Of a DNA stretch of 64,000 nucleotides, positions 1-7,807 are shown one piece after another. The notes under the pieces were generated by a model. The model had not been told where the DNA came from. It saw only the letters and a program-made list of their open reading frames with translations, and did no database searches. The position numbers and the translations under genes were made by a program. Origin of the DNA: CALNZV01 sp942491115 (GTDB taxonomy: Bacteria > Desulfobacterota > Desulfobacteria > Desulfobacterales > UBA5852); NCBI GenBank assembly GCA_942491115.1, contig CALNZV010000020.1, positions 992,001 to 1,056,000 of the forward strand, read 5' to 3'. Every line of letters begins with the position of its first letter. Within the stretch, counting starts at the first letter, position 1.

Positions 1-1659
1 ACATCAGTTTCATCAAGGGCGACACGGGCTGGATCGTGTTCGATCCCCTGACCGCCAAGGAAACGGCTGCCGCGGCCCTTAAGTTCATCAACGATACGCT
101 GGGAGAGCGACCTGTCGTGGCCGTCGTCTACTCCCATTCCCATGCCGACCACTTCGGTGGGGTGCGGGGCGTCGTCGACGAAGCCGATGTGCGGAGTGGA
201 AAAATCAAGATCATCGCTCCAGCCGGTTTCATGGACCATGCCGTGGCGGAGAACGTCTATGCCGGCAACGCCATGAGTCGTCGCCTCTTCTACCAGTACG
301 GTGTTCTCCTGCCCCGAAGTCCCTTCGGACATGTGGACCAGTCCATCGGCAAGAACACGGCCGCTGGGAATCTGGGCCTCATCCCACCGAATGTGATCAT
401 CGCTAAGGATTTCGAAACGCTGACCGTCGACGGGATTCGCATGGAATTTCAGAACACCCCGGGGACCGAGGCGCCGGCGGAAATGAACACCTGGTTTCCG
501 GATCTGAAGGCCTTCTGGGCGGCGGAGAACATCGTCGGAACGATCCACAACATCTACACCCTGCGGGGCGCCCTGGTGCGCGACGCCCTGGAGTGGTCCA
601 AACAGATCAACGTGGCCCTTTATAAATACGGTCAGGAAGCCGAGGTCATGTTCGCCTCCCACAGCTGGCCGCGCTGGGGCAACGACCGCATCCAGGAGGT
701 CATGCGGGGGCAGCGGGACACTTACGCCAACCTCAACAACGGCGTGCTGCACCTGGCCAACCAGGGGGTCACCATCAACCAGGTCCACAACGTCTACGCG
801 GTTCCCCGCAGCCTGCAGCAGCAGCGGTACGCCCGCAGCTACCACGGTTCCGTGCAGCACAACAGCCGGGCGATGATCAACCGCTACCTGGGCTACTGGG
901 ACGGCAACCCGACGACCCTGATTCCACTCTCGCCCGAAGATTCGGCGCCCCTGTACGTGGAGATGATGGGCGGCGCGGACAAGATCATCGCCAAAGGCCA
1001 AGGAACTCTACGATCAGGGCCAATACCGCCTTGCCCAGGAAATCCTGAACAAACTGGTCTACGCTGAGCCGGGCAACCAGGAGGCCAAGGATCTCCTGGC
1101 GGATGTGTTCGAACAGATCGGCTACCAACAGGAGAGTCCCAGCGTTCGCAACAGTTTCCTGGCGGCGGCGCTTGAACTGCGCTCCGGCATTCCCGAAGGA
1201 GCCTCGCCCAAAACCACCGGTCCGGACATGATCCGTGCCATCACCACCGGGCTTTGGCTATACTTTCTGGGTGTCCGCCTGAACAGCAGCGGAGCTGAAG
1301 ACAGGGCGTTCAAGATCAACCTGTCGACCCCTGACAACGGAGAAATTTTCGTGGTGGAATTGAGCAATGGGACGCTGACCAACATCGAGGGCTACCAGGC
1401 GAAAGACGCCGACTTGACCGTCACCATCAACCGTGAAGACCTGGTGATGACCTTGATGGGCGCCGTCAGTTTCGACGAGCAGATTGCCTCCGGCAAGGCC
1501 AAGATCGAGGGGAACCGGGAGGTCTACGAACAGCTGAAGGCGCTCCTGGTGCACTTCGACCTGGGCTTCGAGATCATGCCCGGCACGGGCGCCAAGGACC
1601 TGACGCCAGAGAAAACACCGTTCGAGCAGGAGAAGCCTGCGGATACATCCGGTGGATGA
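1..1659 (+). CDS. Alkyl sulfatase (SdsA1/YjcS family), 5' end outside window, one internal frameshift
   Basis: Zinc-dependent metallo-beta-lactamase-fold enzyme that, in this family, hydrolyses primary alkyl sulfates such as SDS to alcohol and sulfate. The reading frame is open to the left edge, so any signal peptide and roughly the first 100 residues are missing. Visible are the metal motif HSHADHFGG (nt 135-161), the stretch AAENIVGTIHNIYTLRG, the motif ASHSWPRWGNDR, a helical dimerisation region, and a C-terminal SCP2-like domain (about nt 1190-1600). The frame breaks once: at nt 993-997 (AAAGG) one extra base shifts reading, and the protein continues seamlessly in the next frame (AKELYDQGQYRLAQEIL). 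A single indel beside a short A/G run may be a real inactivating mutation or an assembly error. The family call is firm; whether the gene is functional is unclear. Confidence 0.85.
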
Positions 1660-1840
1660 GGCAATGGACGCCAGGTCCCGAAGGATAGGGTGATGATGTC
1701 CTCCTTTTCCATTCGATTCCGAAATCCTATCAAGGAGGGATTGTCGACATGATTGCCGGACTGGGGACGGGCGAGGGTCAGATTTTTGACTACGCGATGA
1801 TAAGCGATATTAGTATGGAACTCTGGCAACTTGAAGGCTC

Positions 1841-2698
1841 CTATCCCCTTTTCGCCGCCTCCCATCCGATCATGGCCCGCTTTCTCGTCGATCCCCAACG
1901 GTATCGGTGAATCCTTCCGGATTTGGCGATCACCCGGTGACAGGGTATCAGGAAGGCAACGGGATTGACGGCGATGGCGTTTGCCACCGCCCGAAAGGCC
2001 TTGGGGTGGCCTATATAAAGGGCAATATCCCGGTAGCTCGCCACCCACCCCGAGGGGATGGTGAGCAGGGCTTTCCACACATTGAGTTGAAAGTTGGTGC
2101 CCTTGAGAACCAGGTTGAACGGCCGACCGTCTTTGATCGGCTCGGCTCTGAATAGTCGTCTGGTGATCGAGTCGACAGACTCGGGCCGTTCACTGAATAC
2201 GGCGCCCGGCCAGGTTTGGAACAGCCTATCGAGAGCCTCCCTCCGGTTGCCACCCTCGACAAACCCGAAGTGGCAAATCCCCCGCTCGGTCATGGCAATC
2301 AGACAGTCCCCGAAGGGGGAGCCACCGAACCCGTAGGAGATGGGCACGCCAGCCCCCTTTTTTTTGAAGTCGCCGGGGGTCATGGCCTCGAAAGTGACAA
2401 ACAAATCATGGAGCCGGCTGGGCCCCGAAAGCCCCGCATCCAGGGCCGTATCGAACAGGCTCTTTGACTCGGCCAGCCGCCCCTTGGTGTAGTCCAGGGT
2501 GGTAAACTGCAGAAACTGAATCGGGCTGATGCCTGCCCACCGCTTGAACAGGCGGTCAAAATGGTACTTGCTCAGATGAATGCTCTCTGCCATCTGCTTC
2601 AAGGTCGGCTGGGATTTGAAGTGAGTCTCGATATAGTGGATGGCCTTTTCGATACGATGATAGTCGTCTGATTGCCGCGAAACCCCCTGTCCGTTCAT
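1841..2698 (-). CDS. AraC-type regulator fused to O6-alkylguanine-DNA alkyltransferase (Ada-like)
   Basis: A 285-residue fusion. Residues about 15-112 form an AraC-family double helix-turn-helix (LKQMAESIHLSKYHFDRLFK is the first helix pair). Residues about 115-285 form a methylated-DNA-cysteine S-methyltransferase with the active-site motif IPCHRV (acceptor Cys253). The enzyme transfers an alkyl group from O6-alkylguanine to its own cysteine. Compared with E. coli Ada it lacks the N-terminal zinc/phosphotriester domain that switches Ada into an activator, so it is Ada-like in layout without that sensor. It starts at an ATG and is read leftward, divergently from the transporter relic at 2881. 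The 180 bases on its 3' side hold no gene I can recognise. The domain calls are firm; a regulatory role is inferred. Confidence 0.9.
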   Translation of the reverse strand: MNGQGVSRQSDDYHRIEKAIHYIETHFKSQPTLKQMAESIHLSKYHFDRLFKRWAGISPIQFLQFTTLDYTKGRLAESKSLFDTALDAGLSGPSRLHDLFVTFEAMTPGDFKKKGAGVPISYGFGGSPFGDCLIAMTERGICHFGFVEGGNRREALDRLFQTWPGAVFSERPESVDSITRRLFRAEPIKDGRPFNLVLKGTNFQLNVWKALLTIPSGWVASYRDIALYIGHPKAFRAVANAIAVNPVAFLIPCHRVIAKSGRIHRYRWGSTRKRAMIGWEAAKRG

Positions 2699-2880
2699 GG
2701 TGCCCCCCTAATAATCATTCTTTCTCCCCACTGTAACGGCATACCGCCGTTAAAACCACCCGAATCTTGCGCAGAAATAGAACAATATTCGGGTCGTGAA
2801 TCCCTACAATAAATGCGATGGTCAGGCTCGACATGCCACCGGGGAATTGACAACAGCGACTGAGAAAAAAGAAAAGAGAC

Positions 2881-3218
2881 TTGCCGATGAAAACACCGAC
2901 TTCAGCAAAGCGTCGGGAGCGGCATGGCCTTGAACCGGTCAATCGGGTCATGGGCATTCATGAATGGGGCCTGATCATCATTTTATCGGTGATGTGGGGA
3001 GGGTCTTTTTTCTTCGTCGGCGTCGCGGTCAAGGAAATGACCCCGTTGACCATCGTCTGGTCCCGGGTGGGGATCGCCTCGATCATCCTGCTGGCGGTGG
3101 TGCATCTGAAAGGGGATCGGATGCCGTCATCGCCGGGGACCCAACCCTGCTGTCTCTGGTTGGACTGGCGGCCGTCGACGGACGGCTGATCAAATACATC
3201 AGGCGTAAACGGGCATAG
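2881..3218 (+). pseudogene. DMT/EamA-family transporter relic with large internal deletion
   Basis: The first about 80 residues look like the start of an EamA-family drug/metabolite exporter: a charged leader, then a membrane segment with MWGGSFFFVGVAVKEM and a second one with IVWSRVGIASIILLAVVHL. After HLKGDRMP the similarity stops. In a different frame the last about 30 residues (ALVGLAAVDGR-like, here LSLVGLAAVDGRLIKYIRR, stop at 3216-3218) resemble the C-terminus of the same family. EamA proteins are about 290-300 residues, so about 180 residues are missing between two recognisable ends, with a frame change at the joint near nt 3115-3125. This is best read as a deletion pseudogene. The C-terminal match is short and less certain than the N-terminal one. 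Confidence 0.65.
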
Positions 3219-3263
3219 GGTTATGATGTTTAACCGTTTACAAGCGTCTTCCACTACAGTCGA

Positions 3264-3279
3264 CGGCGGGAGTCGAACC
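3264..3279 (-). repeat. T-arm-like 16-nt fragment identical to part of the ssrA-end repeat at 18263
   Basis: CGGCGGGAGTCGAACC occurs here and again at 18263-18278 in the same orientation. On the minus strand it reads as a T-loop (GGTTCGACTCCCGCCG). The rest of a tRNA or tmRNA acceptor arm is absent: the flanking bases (TACAGTCGA) do not fit the TGG-terminated acceptor seen at 18251. It may be a degraded attachment-site copy or a chance T-arm relic. Confidence 0.4.
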
Positions 3280-3562
3280 TGCGCTGATCTTCAGAGCCAC
3301 AATGGTTTACAGGGATTTACCAAATGGTTGCGAAATATTAAATCCCTTCCTTCACGACACGGCTTTTTTTTAATTTATGGTTACGAATCCACGAGGCAAA
3401 TTTCATTTCGACCGCATTTTCTCTTTTCCCATTGATAGGTCGCATTTTCGCTAAAGCCCGCCAAAAAAAGATTTTTCCTGGACGTCGTTGTTTCGTTAGG
3501 ATGCTGTTTTCATTATCGGATTCAATTCATCAAGAAATTCCTGGTAAAGTGCGGTAACCGTC

Positions 3563-3591
3563 TTGATCCAATACAGATACATCCCTATGTT
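3563..3591 (+). promoter_or_regulatory. Weak sigma70-like promoter candidate for antiporter operon 1
   Basis: TTGATC (3563-3568), a 17-base spacer and TATGTT (3586-3591), about 270 bases before the mrpE start. Matches are four of six at each box. No better candidate was seen in this gap. Confidence 0.3.
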
Positions 3592-3863
3592 AACCGGCAA
3601 TATCATTTGGATTGAGGGATAATCATACGGCGTTCACGCACCCGAGTTCAAATGAAGAAGTAAAGAAGCGGCATGGAGGTGATACACGTTTGGCTGCCTG
3701 GTCATTGTGACGGCCGTGTCCAAGGACGACAAGCTCATCGGTGCCACAGCCCTGCATGGCGACACAGACGGCAAACACACGAGCAGCTGCACGGCAGCAG
3801 GCAATGCGGATCGCTGAAATGCCTCAATAGACCTTGATTTTTCCTTTCGTAGCAGGTTGTCAC

Positions 3864-4403
3864 ATGAAACAAGCGGGTCCGGTAAACGATCCTTTTTTAA
3901 TTTCTACGCAGGGGTTTCTCGCACGGGTCCTGCTTTACGGTCTGCTCTGGGTAGTGTTGACCGGCGGGCGGATGGAAAGCGGGCTCCTTGGGGTACCAAC
4001 CGTCCTGATGGCGGCATGGATTTCGGGTAAAACACAGGGGTTTTCAACCGGACGCTTTTCCATTTCCGGTGGCGTCCGTTTCATGGGCTTTTTCCTGAAA
4101 GCCTCCCTGATCAGCGGGTTCGACGTGATTCAGCGCGCGCTTCACCCAAGGCTATCGCTCCACCCAGATCTGATTGATTACCGTCTTTCCCTCACCACAG
4201 ATACTGCCCGCATTTTCATGGCAGATGTTGTCAGCCTGCTGCCGGGGACTCTCAGCGCCAATCTGGCCGAAGCAAACCTGACCGTTCATGTGCTGGATTG
4301 CGAGATGCCGATCCATACGGAGTTAAGAGCGCTTGAGAAGCGTGTGGCCGCCATGCTTGAAGTGGACGATCTTCCACCCTCTATGAAAGGGGATGTCCGA
4401 TGA
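3864..4403 (+). CDS. mrpE: Mrp-type Na+/H+ antiporter subunit E (operon 1)
   Basis: About 179 residues, MrpE/MnhE family, an inner-membrane subunit of multisubunit monovalent cation/H+ antiporters. Hydrophobic segments lie near the N-terminus (LARVLLYGLLWVVLTGG). The conserved C-terminal half includes the MADVVSLLPGTLSANL stretch, which corresponds to the family's SITLTPGT motif. The start at 3864 is preferred over the upstream in-frame ATG at 3834 because AGCAGG sits 7 bases before it. The stop overlaps the mrpF start (ATGA, 4400-4403), indicating translational coupling. It is the first gene of an eight-gene rightward operon. Confidence 0.85.
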   Translation: MKQAGPVNDPFLISTQGFLARVLLYGLLWVVLTGGRMESGLLGVPTVLMAAWISGKTQGFSTGRFSISGGVRFMGFFLKASLISGFDVIQRALHPRLSLHPDLIDYRLSLTTDTARIFMADVVSLLPGTLSANLAEANLTVHVLDCEMPIHTELRALEKRVAAMLEVDDLPPSMKGDVR

Positions 4404-4690
4404 CGGTAGTCTATTGGGGCGTTGCCGCCGTCCTGTTGGCGACGGTTGCCGTGGGTCTGTGGCGGTTCTTCAGGGGACCGACGGCAGCAGACCGCCTGAT
4501 GGTCACCCAGCTTTTCGGGACCACGGGTGTGGCTGTCTGCCTGCTGCTTAGCGTAGCCTTGCGTAATGCCGCCATCGTCGACGTGGCCCTCGCCCTCGCA
4601 CCACTGGCCGTCGTCACCACTGCGGCGTTTACTCGCTTTTACTGGTCCACACCGAGCCGTTCGTCGGATAGGAGGAAAATTGATGGCTAA
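4400..4690 (+). CDS. mrpF: Mrp-type antiporter subunit F (operon 1)
   Basis: 96 residues and three predicted membrane helices, typical MrpF/MnhF size. It carries the family core RFFRGPTAADRLMVTQLFGT (residues about 22-41) followed by a hydrophobic helix with VDVALALAPLAVV. It is a small membrane subunit of the antiporter complex. It overlaps mrpE by four bases and mrpG by eight, so expression is probably tightly coupled. Confidence 0.88.
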   Translation: MTVVYWGVAAVLLATVAVGLWRFFRGPTAADRLMVTQLFGTTGVAVCLLLSVALRNAAIVDVALALAPLAVVTTAAFTRFYWSTPSRSSDRRKIDG

Positions 4691-4988
4691 CTGGATCAGT
4701 GCGGTTCTACTGCTGTTTGCCGCCTTCTTCTTTGTGGGCGGAACCGTCGGGCTTCTGCGCTTCCCGGATGTTTACAGCCGCTTGCATGCACTGACCAAAG
4801 CAGACAACATTGGACTGGGGTTCATTGTACTGGCGCTGCTGATTCAGGCGGAGTCCTGGGATTGGGCGCTAAAGCTTCTGATCGTCTGGATTTTTGTCAT
4901 GGCAGCCAGTGCAACCAACGCCTACTTGATCGCCCGGGCCGCCCTTCGAAAGGACATTCCGCTATGGAAGCCGCCGGAGCGGGAATAA
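4683..4988 (+). CDS. mrpG: Mrp-type antiporter subunit G (operon 1)
   Basis: 101 residues from the ATG at 4683, placed 6 bases after AGGAAAAT. MrpG/MnhG family: two to three membrane helices and the diagnostic GTVGLLRFPDVYSRLHALTK (residues about 19-38). The frame is open further upstream to 4566, but that extension lies inside mrpF and is not conserved. The 3' end overlaps the next gene by 25 bases. Confidence 0.9.
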   Translation: MANWISAVLLLFAAFFFVGGTVGLLRFPDVYSRLHALTKADNIGLGFIVLALLIQAESWDWALKLLIVWIFVMAASATNAYLIARAALRKDIPLWKPPERE

Positions 4989-6004
4989 TCGACGTGCTGC
5001 TGGGTTTTTTAATGGTGCTGCTGGCTGGTGCGAGCCTGCTGCTTCCACAGCTATTCAATGCGGTGATGGCATTTATCGGGTTTGGTCTCGTCGTGGCCGT
5101 GGTGTGGCTCCGTTTGGGGGCGGTGGATATCGCCCTTGCCGAGGCAATGATCGGCTCGGGCATCACCGGAGCGCTTTTCCTGGCTACCCTCGGCCGCATG
5201 GCGAAGGCCACAGAAAAAGAAGGCAACGATCCCCCAGGCCGAACCCTTGGCGCCGCATCCAACAGCCTCAGGATCGCGAAAAATACAAATCATAGAATGA
5301 TCCGATGGCGAAGCTTGACCGCAGCGGCGGTCATCACCGTTGCAACGGTTTTGGTGTTCTTGCAAGTACTGCCGCTGCCCGCGCCTGACGGCAGGATTCC
5401 CCAGCTTGTGATTCGGTACCTTCCCGATAGCGGGGTTTCAAACCCTGTCACCGCCGTCCTGCTCAACTTCAGGGCCTACGACACGCTTTTGGAGATCGGC
5501 GTCGTATTGCTGGCTTTGCTGGGGCTGAAAGCTGTGGGAAGCCATCGTCGATCCCACCGCCAACCGTATCCTGAGACCGTCCTGACCGGGTTTTACCGAT
5601 TGATTTTGCCGTTCCTGATTCTGTTCTCCGGCTATACGGTGTGGGTCGGAGCGTATGAACCGGGAGGTGCGTTTCAGGCGGCGGCGCTGTTGGCGGCGGG
5701 CGGTATTATGGGTTGCATGACGGGCGCAAACCCACTTTCCCATGGTTTACCAAGCACGGGTCTGCGGATTATGGTTTCCGCCGGTTTGGCGGTTTTTCTG
5801 CTACTGGGGGTACTTTTCTGGATTCAAAGTGGTGTGTTTCTCAAGTTTGCGCCCGTCTCGGCCGGCGGGTTCATATTGGTTATCGAGGTTGTGGCAACGG
5901 TTTCCATTGCAATATCATTAATCGTCCTTTTCCTGGGCAGTTCCGGGTATCCGCCGTCCTCCCGGGAAAGCGGACCGATTCCCGCTGATCGCAAGGGAGG
6001 CTGA
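4964..6004 (+). CDS. Fused MbhD (DUF4040)-MbhE-MrpB antiporter subunit (operon 1)
   Basis: 346 residues. The first about 75 form a DUF4040/MbhD module (WLRLGAVDIALAEAMIGSGI, as in the C-terminus of MrpA). A middle part resembles MbhE (LNFRAYDTLLEIGVVLLALL), and the last about 150 residues are MrpB-like with VGAYEPGGAFQAAALLA, the counterpart of the GGGFQGG motif. In operon 2 the same three modules occur as two genes (40541-40786 and 39714-40544), which supports reading this as a true fusion. The start at 4964 overlaps mrpG by 25 bases; no strong ribosome site is seen and the exact start is uncertain. It supplies membrane parts of the complex normally found at the end of MrpA plus MrpB. Confidence 0.8.
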   Translation: MEAAGAGIIDVLLGFLMVLLAGASLLLPQLFNAVMAFIGFGLVVAVVWLRLGAVDIALAEAMIGSGITGALFLATLGRMAKATEKEGNDPPGRTLGAASNSLRIAKNTNHRMIRWRSLTAAAVITVATVLVFLQVLPLPAPDGRIPQLVIRYLPDSGVSNPVTAVLLNFRAYDTLLEIGVVLLALLGLKAVGSHRRSHRQPYPETVLTGFYRLILPFLILFSGYTVWVGAYEPGGAFQAAALLAAGGIMGCMTGANPLSHGLPSTGLRIMVSAGLAVFLLLGVLFWIQSGVFLKFAPVSAGGFILVIEVVATVSIAISLIVLFLGSSGYPPSSRESGPIPADRKGG

Positions 6005-6334
6005 ATGATCGATGCCTCAACGGGATATGCGGCAATGGGTGTATTGCTCTTCTCAATGGGGCTGCTTGGCCTCGTCCTCGGCCAACATCCGGTCCGTAAA
6101 ATACTCGCTCTCAACGTGATGGGAACGGGTATTTTTCTTTTTCTGGTCGCCGCGGCGGCACGCTATGGATTGGAAAACCCCGACCCGGTGCCCCACGCCA
6201 TGGTCCTGACCGGCATTGTGGTAGCCGTCAGTGCAACGGCCCTGGGTCTCGCCCTCGCCGGCCGCATTCACCCGTCGTTAACAGAAACCGATGGGTCAAC
6301 CCGTACCGCTGAGTCTGAGCATGATTCTGATTGA
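6005..6334 (+). CDS. mrpC: Mrp-type antiporter subunit C, NuoK-like (operon 1)
   Basis: 109 residues, three membrane helices, NuoK/MrpC family (NVMGTGIFLFLVAAAARYG, then PVPHAMVLTGIVVAVSATAL, the conserved PLPHALVLTAIVV region). It begins directly after the previous stop codon, with AAGGGAGG just upstream. It overlaps the next gene by a few bases. It is probably needed for assembly of the antiporter membrane arm. Confidence 0.88.
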   Translation: MIDASTGYAAMGVLLFSMGLLGLVLGQHPVRKILALNVMGTGIFLFLVAAAARYGLENPDPVPHAMVLTGIVVAVSATALGLALAGRIHPSLTETDGSTRTAESEHDSD

Positions 6335-7805
6335 TCCGTCCGCATGGATGGTCCTTTTGATCGCTTTGCCCCTGGCGTCTGCGGTTTTATCGTACGTGGC
6401 GTCGGGTGCTGCCCGATGGATCGGCGTGTTCTCCGCCCTTTTGATTTCGATACCGGTGATGGGCCTGGCACATAGGGTGTGGCATTCGGGCGTCTTCTCC
6501 CACAGGATCGGGGGCTGGGGAGCGCCCCTGGGAATCGAGCTGGCTGCGGACGGGCTCTCCGTTCTAATGCTGATCCTGTCGGCCGTCATCTGTGGGGTGG
6601 GAAGCGCCTATGGGTTCGCCTATTTCGCACCCCAATCGGCGGTGGCAAAAAAGCAGGGCCAACGCTTCTGGCCTTTGTGGATGTTCCTCTGGGGGGGGCT
6701 CAACGCGCTGTTTCTCTCCTCGGACCTCTTCAATCTTTACGTCACCCTTGAGGTGGTCGGACTCGCAGCGGTTCCGCTGGTGGCCATGGCCGGTGCCGTG
6801 GCCCTGACCGCCGCCCTGCGCTACCTTATGGTCAGCCTCCTCGGCTCTCTTTGCTATCTCCTGGGTGTTGGCATCGTATACATTCATCTGGGAACCCTTC
6901 ATTTGCCGGCCCTGGCGTCGGTCGCCGGCAATAGCCCCGCCATTGGATCCGCTCTGGCCCTCATGAGCGCCGGCTTACTGATGAAAATGGCTGTCTTTCC
7001 GCTGCATTTCTGGTTGCCCCCGGCCCATGCGAATGCACCCGCGCCGGTGTCGGCGGTGCTCTCGGCGGTAGTGGTGAAGGCGGGTTATTACCTGCTGCTG
7101 CGACTCTGGTTCGGCGGTTTGGCGGAAGCACCGTCCGCTGGGATTGCCCAGGCCTTCGGGGGTGTGGGCGCCGCGGCGATTCTGTGGGGCTCCCTAAACG
7201 CCCTGCGGGCCACACGGTTCAAAATGCTCGTCGCCTATTCCACGGTTGCCCAGTTGGGATATCTGATGCTGGTGTTCCCGCTCACCGCCCGGGATGCCGG
7301 AGCAATGGCCGCCTGGGGCGGAGCGCTGTATTTCATGCTGGCCCATGCCTGTGCCAAAGCGTCGGTCTTTTTCTCCGCCGGTGCCGTACTGCGTGCATTT
7401 GGCGGCGACGGCCTCGAACAGCTTCGCGGCACGGCCATAAGGCTTCCGGTGGCAACCTTTGCATTCGCCACCGCAGCTGTCAGTTTAATCGGTCTGCCGC
7501 CCAGTGGTGGATTCATGGCCAAGTGGATGCTGATCCAGGCGGCCCTTGCCGGCGGCCAATGGTGGTGGGCGATCGTCATCGTTGTCGGCGGTCTGCTGGC
7601 GGCGGGCTACATATTTCGTTTCTTTTCGACGCTCTTCGCATATGTTCCCGAGCCGCCGGCAAAAAAGACGGTGCCCGGGCTCATGGAGTGGAGCGCACTG
7701 GGGCTCGCCTGCCTTTCCATTCTGCTTGGATTCACGGCCTCGGTAACCATCAAACTCATTCGAATCGGCGCCCCGTTTTCGGGTCCGCTTTGGATCGGAG
7801 GGTAA
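6321..7805 (+). CDS. mrpD: Mrp-type antiporter subunit D, NuoN/M-like, copy 1 of 3 (operon 1)
   Basis: About 494 residues with many membrane helices, proton-conducting transporter family (NuoL/M/N, MrpA/D). Conserved parts include FNLYVTLEVVGLAAVPLVAM (helix with the key glutamate), LLMKMAVFPLHFWLPPAHAN (the K and P-H-WLP motif) and STVAQLGYLMLVF. An in-frame ATG at 6291 lies inside mrpC; 6321 is chosen from family length. It is one of three NuoLMN-like subunits in a row in this operon. In operon 2 its closest positional partner is 37815-39317. Confidence 0.88.
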   Translation: MILIDPSAWMVLLIALPLASAVLSYVASGAARWIGVFSALLISIPVMGLAHRVWHSGVFSHRIGGWGAPLGIELAADGLSVLMLILSAVICGVGSAYGFAYFAPQSAVAKKQGQRFWPLWMFLWGGLNALFLSSDLFNLYVTLEVVGLAAVPLVAMAGAVALTAALRYLMVSLLGSLCYLLGVGIVYIHLGTLHLPALASVAGNSPAIGSALALMSAGLLMKMAVFPLHFWLPPAHANAPAPVSAVLSAVVVKAGYYLLLRLWFGGLAEAPSAGIAQAFGGVGAAAILWGSLNALRATRFKMLVAYSTVAQLGYLMLVFPLTARDAGAMAAWGGALYFMLAHACAKASVFFSAGAVLRAFGGDGLEQLRGTAIRLPVATFAFATAAVSLIGLPPSGGFMAKWMLIQAALAGGQWWWAIVIVVGGLLAAGYIFRFFSTLFAYVPEPPAKKTVPGLMEWSALGLACLSILLGFTASVTIKLIRIGAPFSGPLWIGG

Positions 7806-7807
7806 CC

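Larger units (their letters stand above)
3219..3863. other. Gene-free stretch before antiporter operon 1
   Basis: About 640 bases between the transporter relic and the first antiporter gene. It is AT-richer than its surroundings around 3300-3480. It holds a T-arm-like fragment (see 3264-3279) and a weak sigma70-like promoter candidate (3563-3591). A short open stretch at about 3700-3818 (KDDKLIGATALHGDTDG, stop 3816-3818) reads like a protein-coding remnant, but I cannot assign it to a family. Nothing else is supported. Confidence 0.5.

Noticed and set aside
3264..3290. A tRNA gene near 3.26 kb
   Set aside because: Only a T-arm-like fragment with a mismatched stem and no acceptor CCA; no anticodon arm can be folded nearby.
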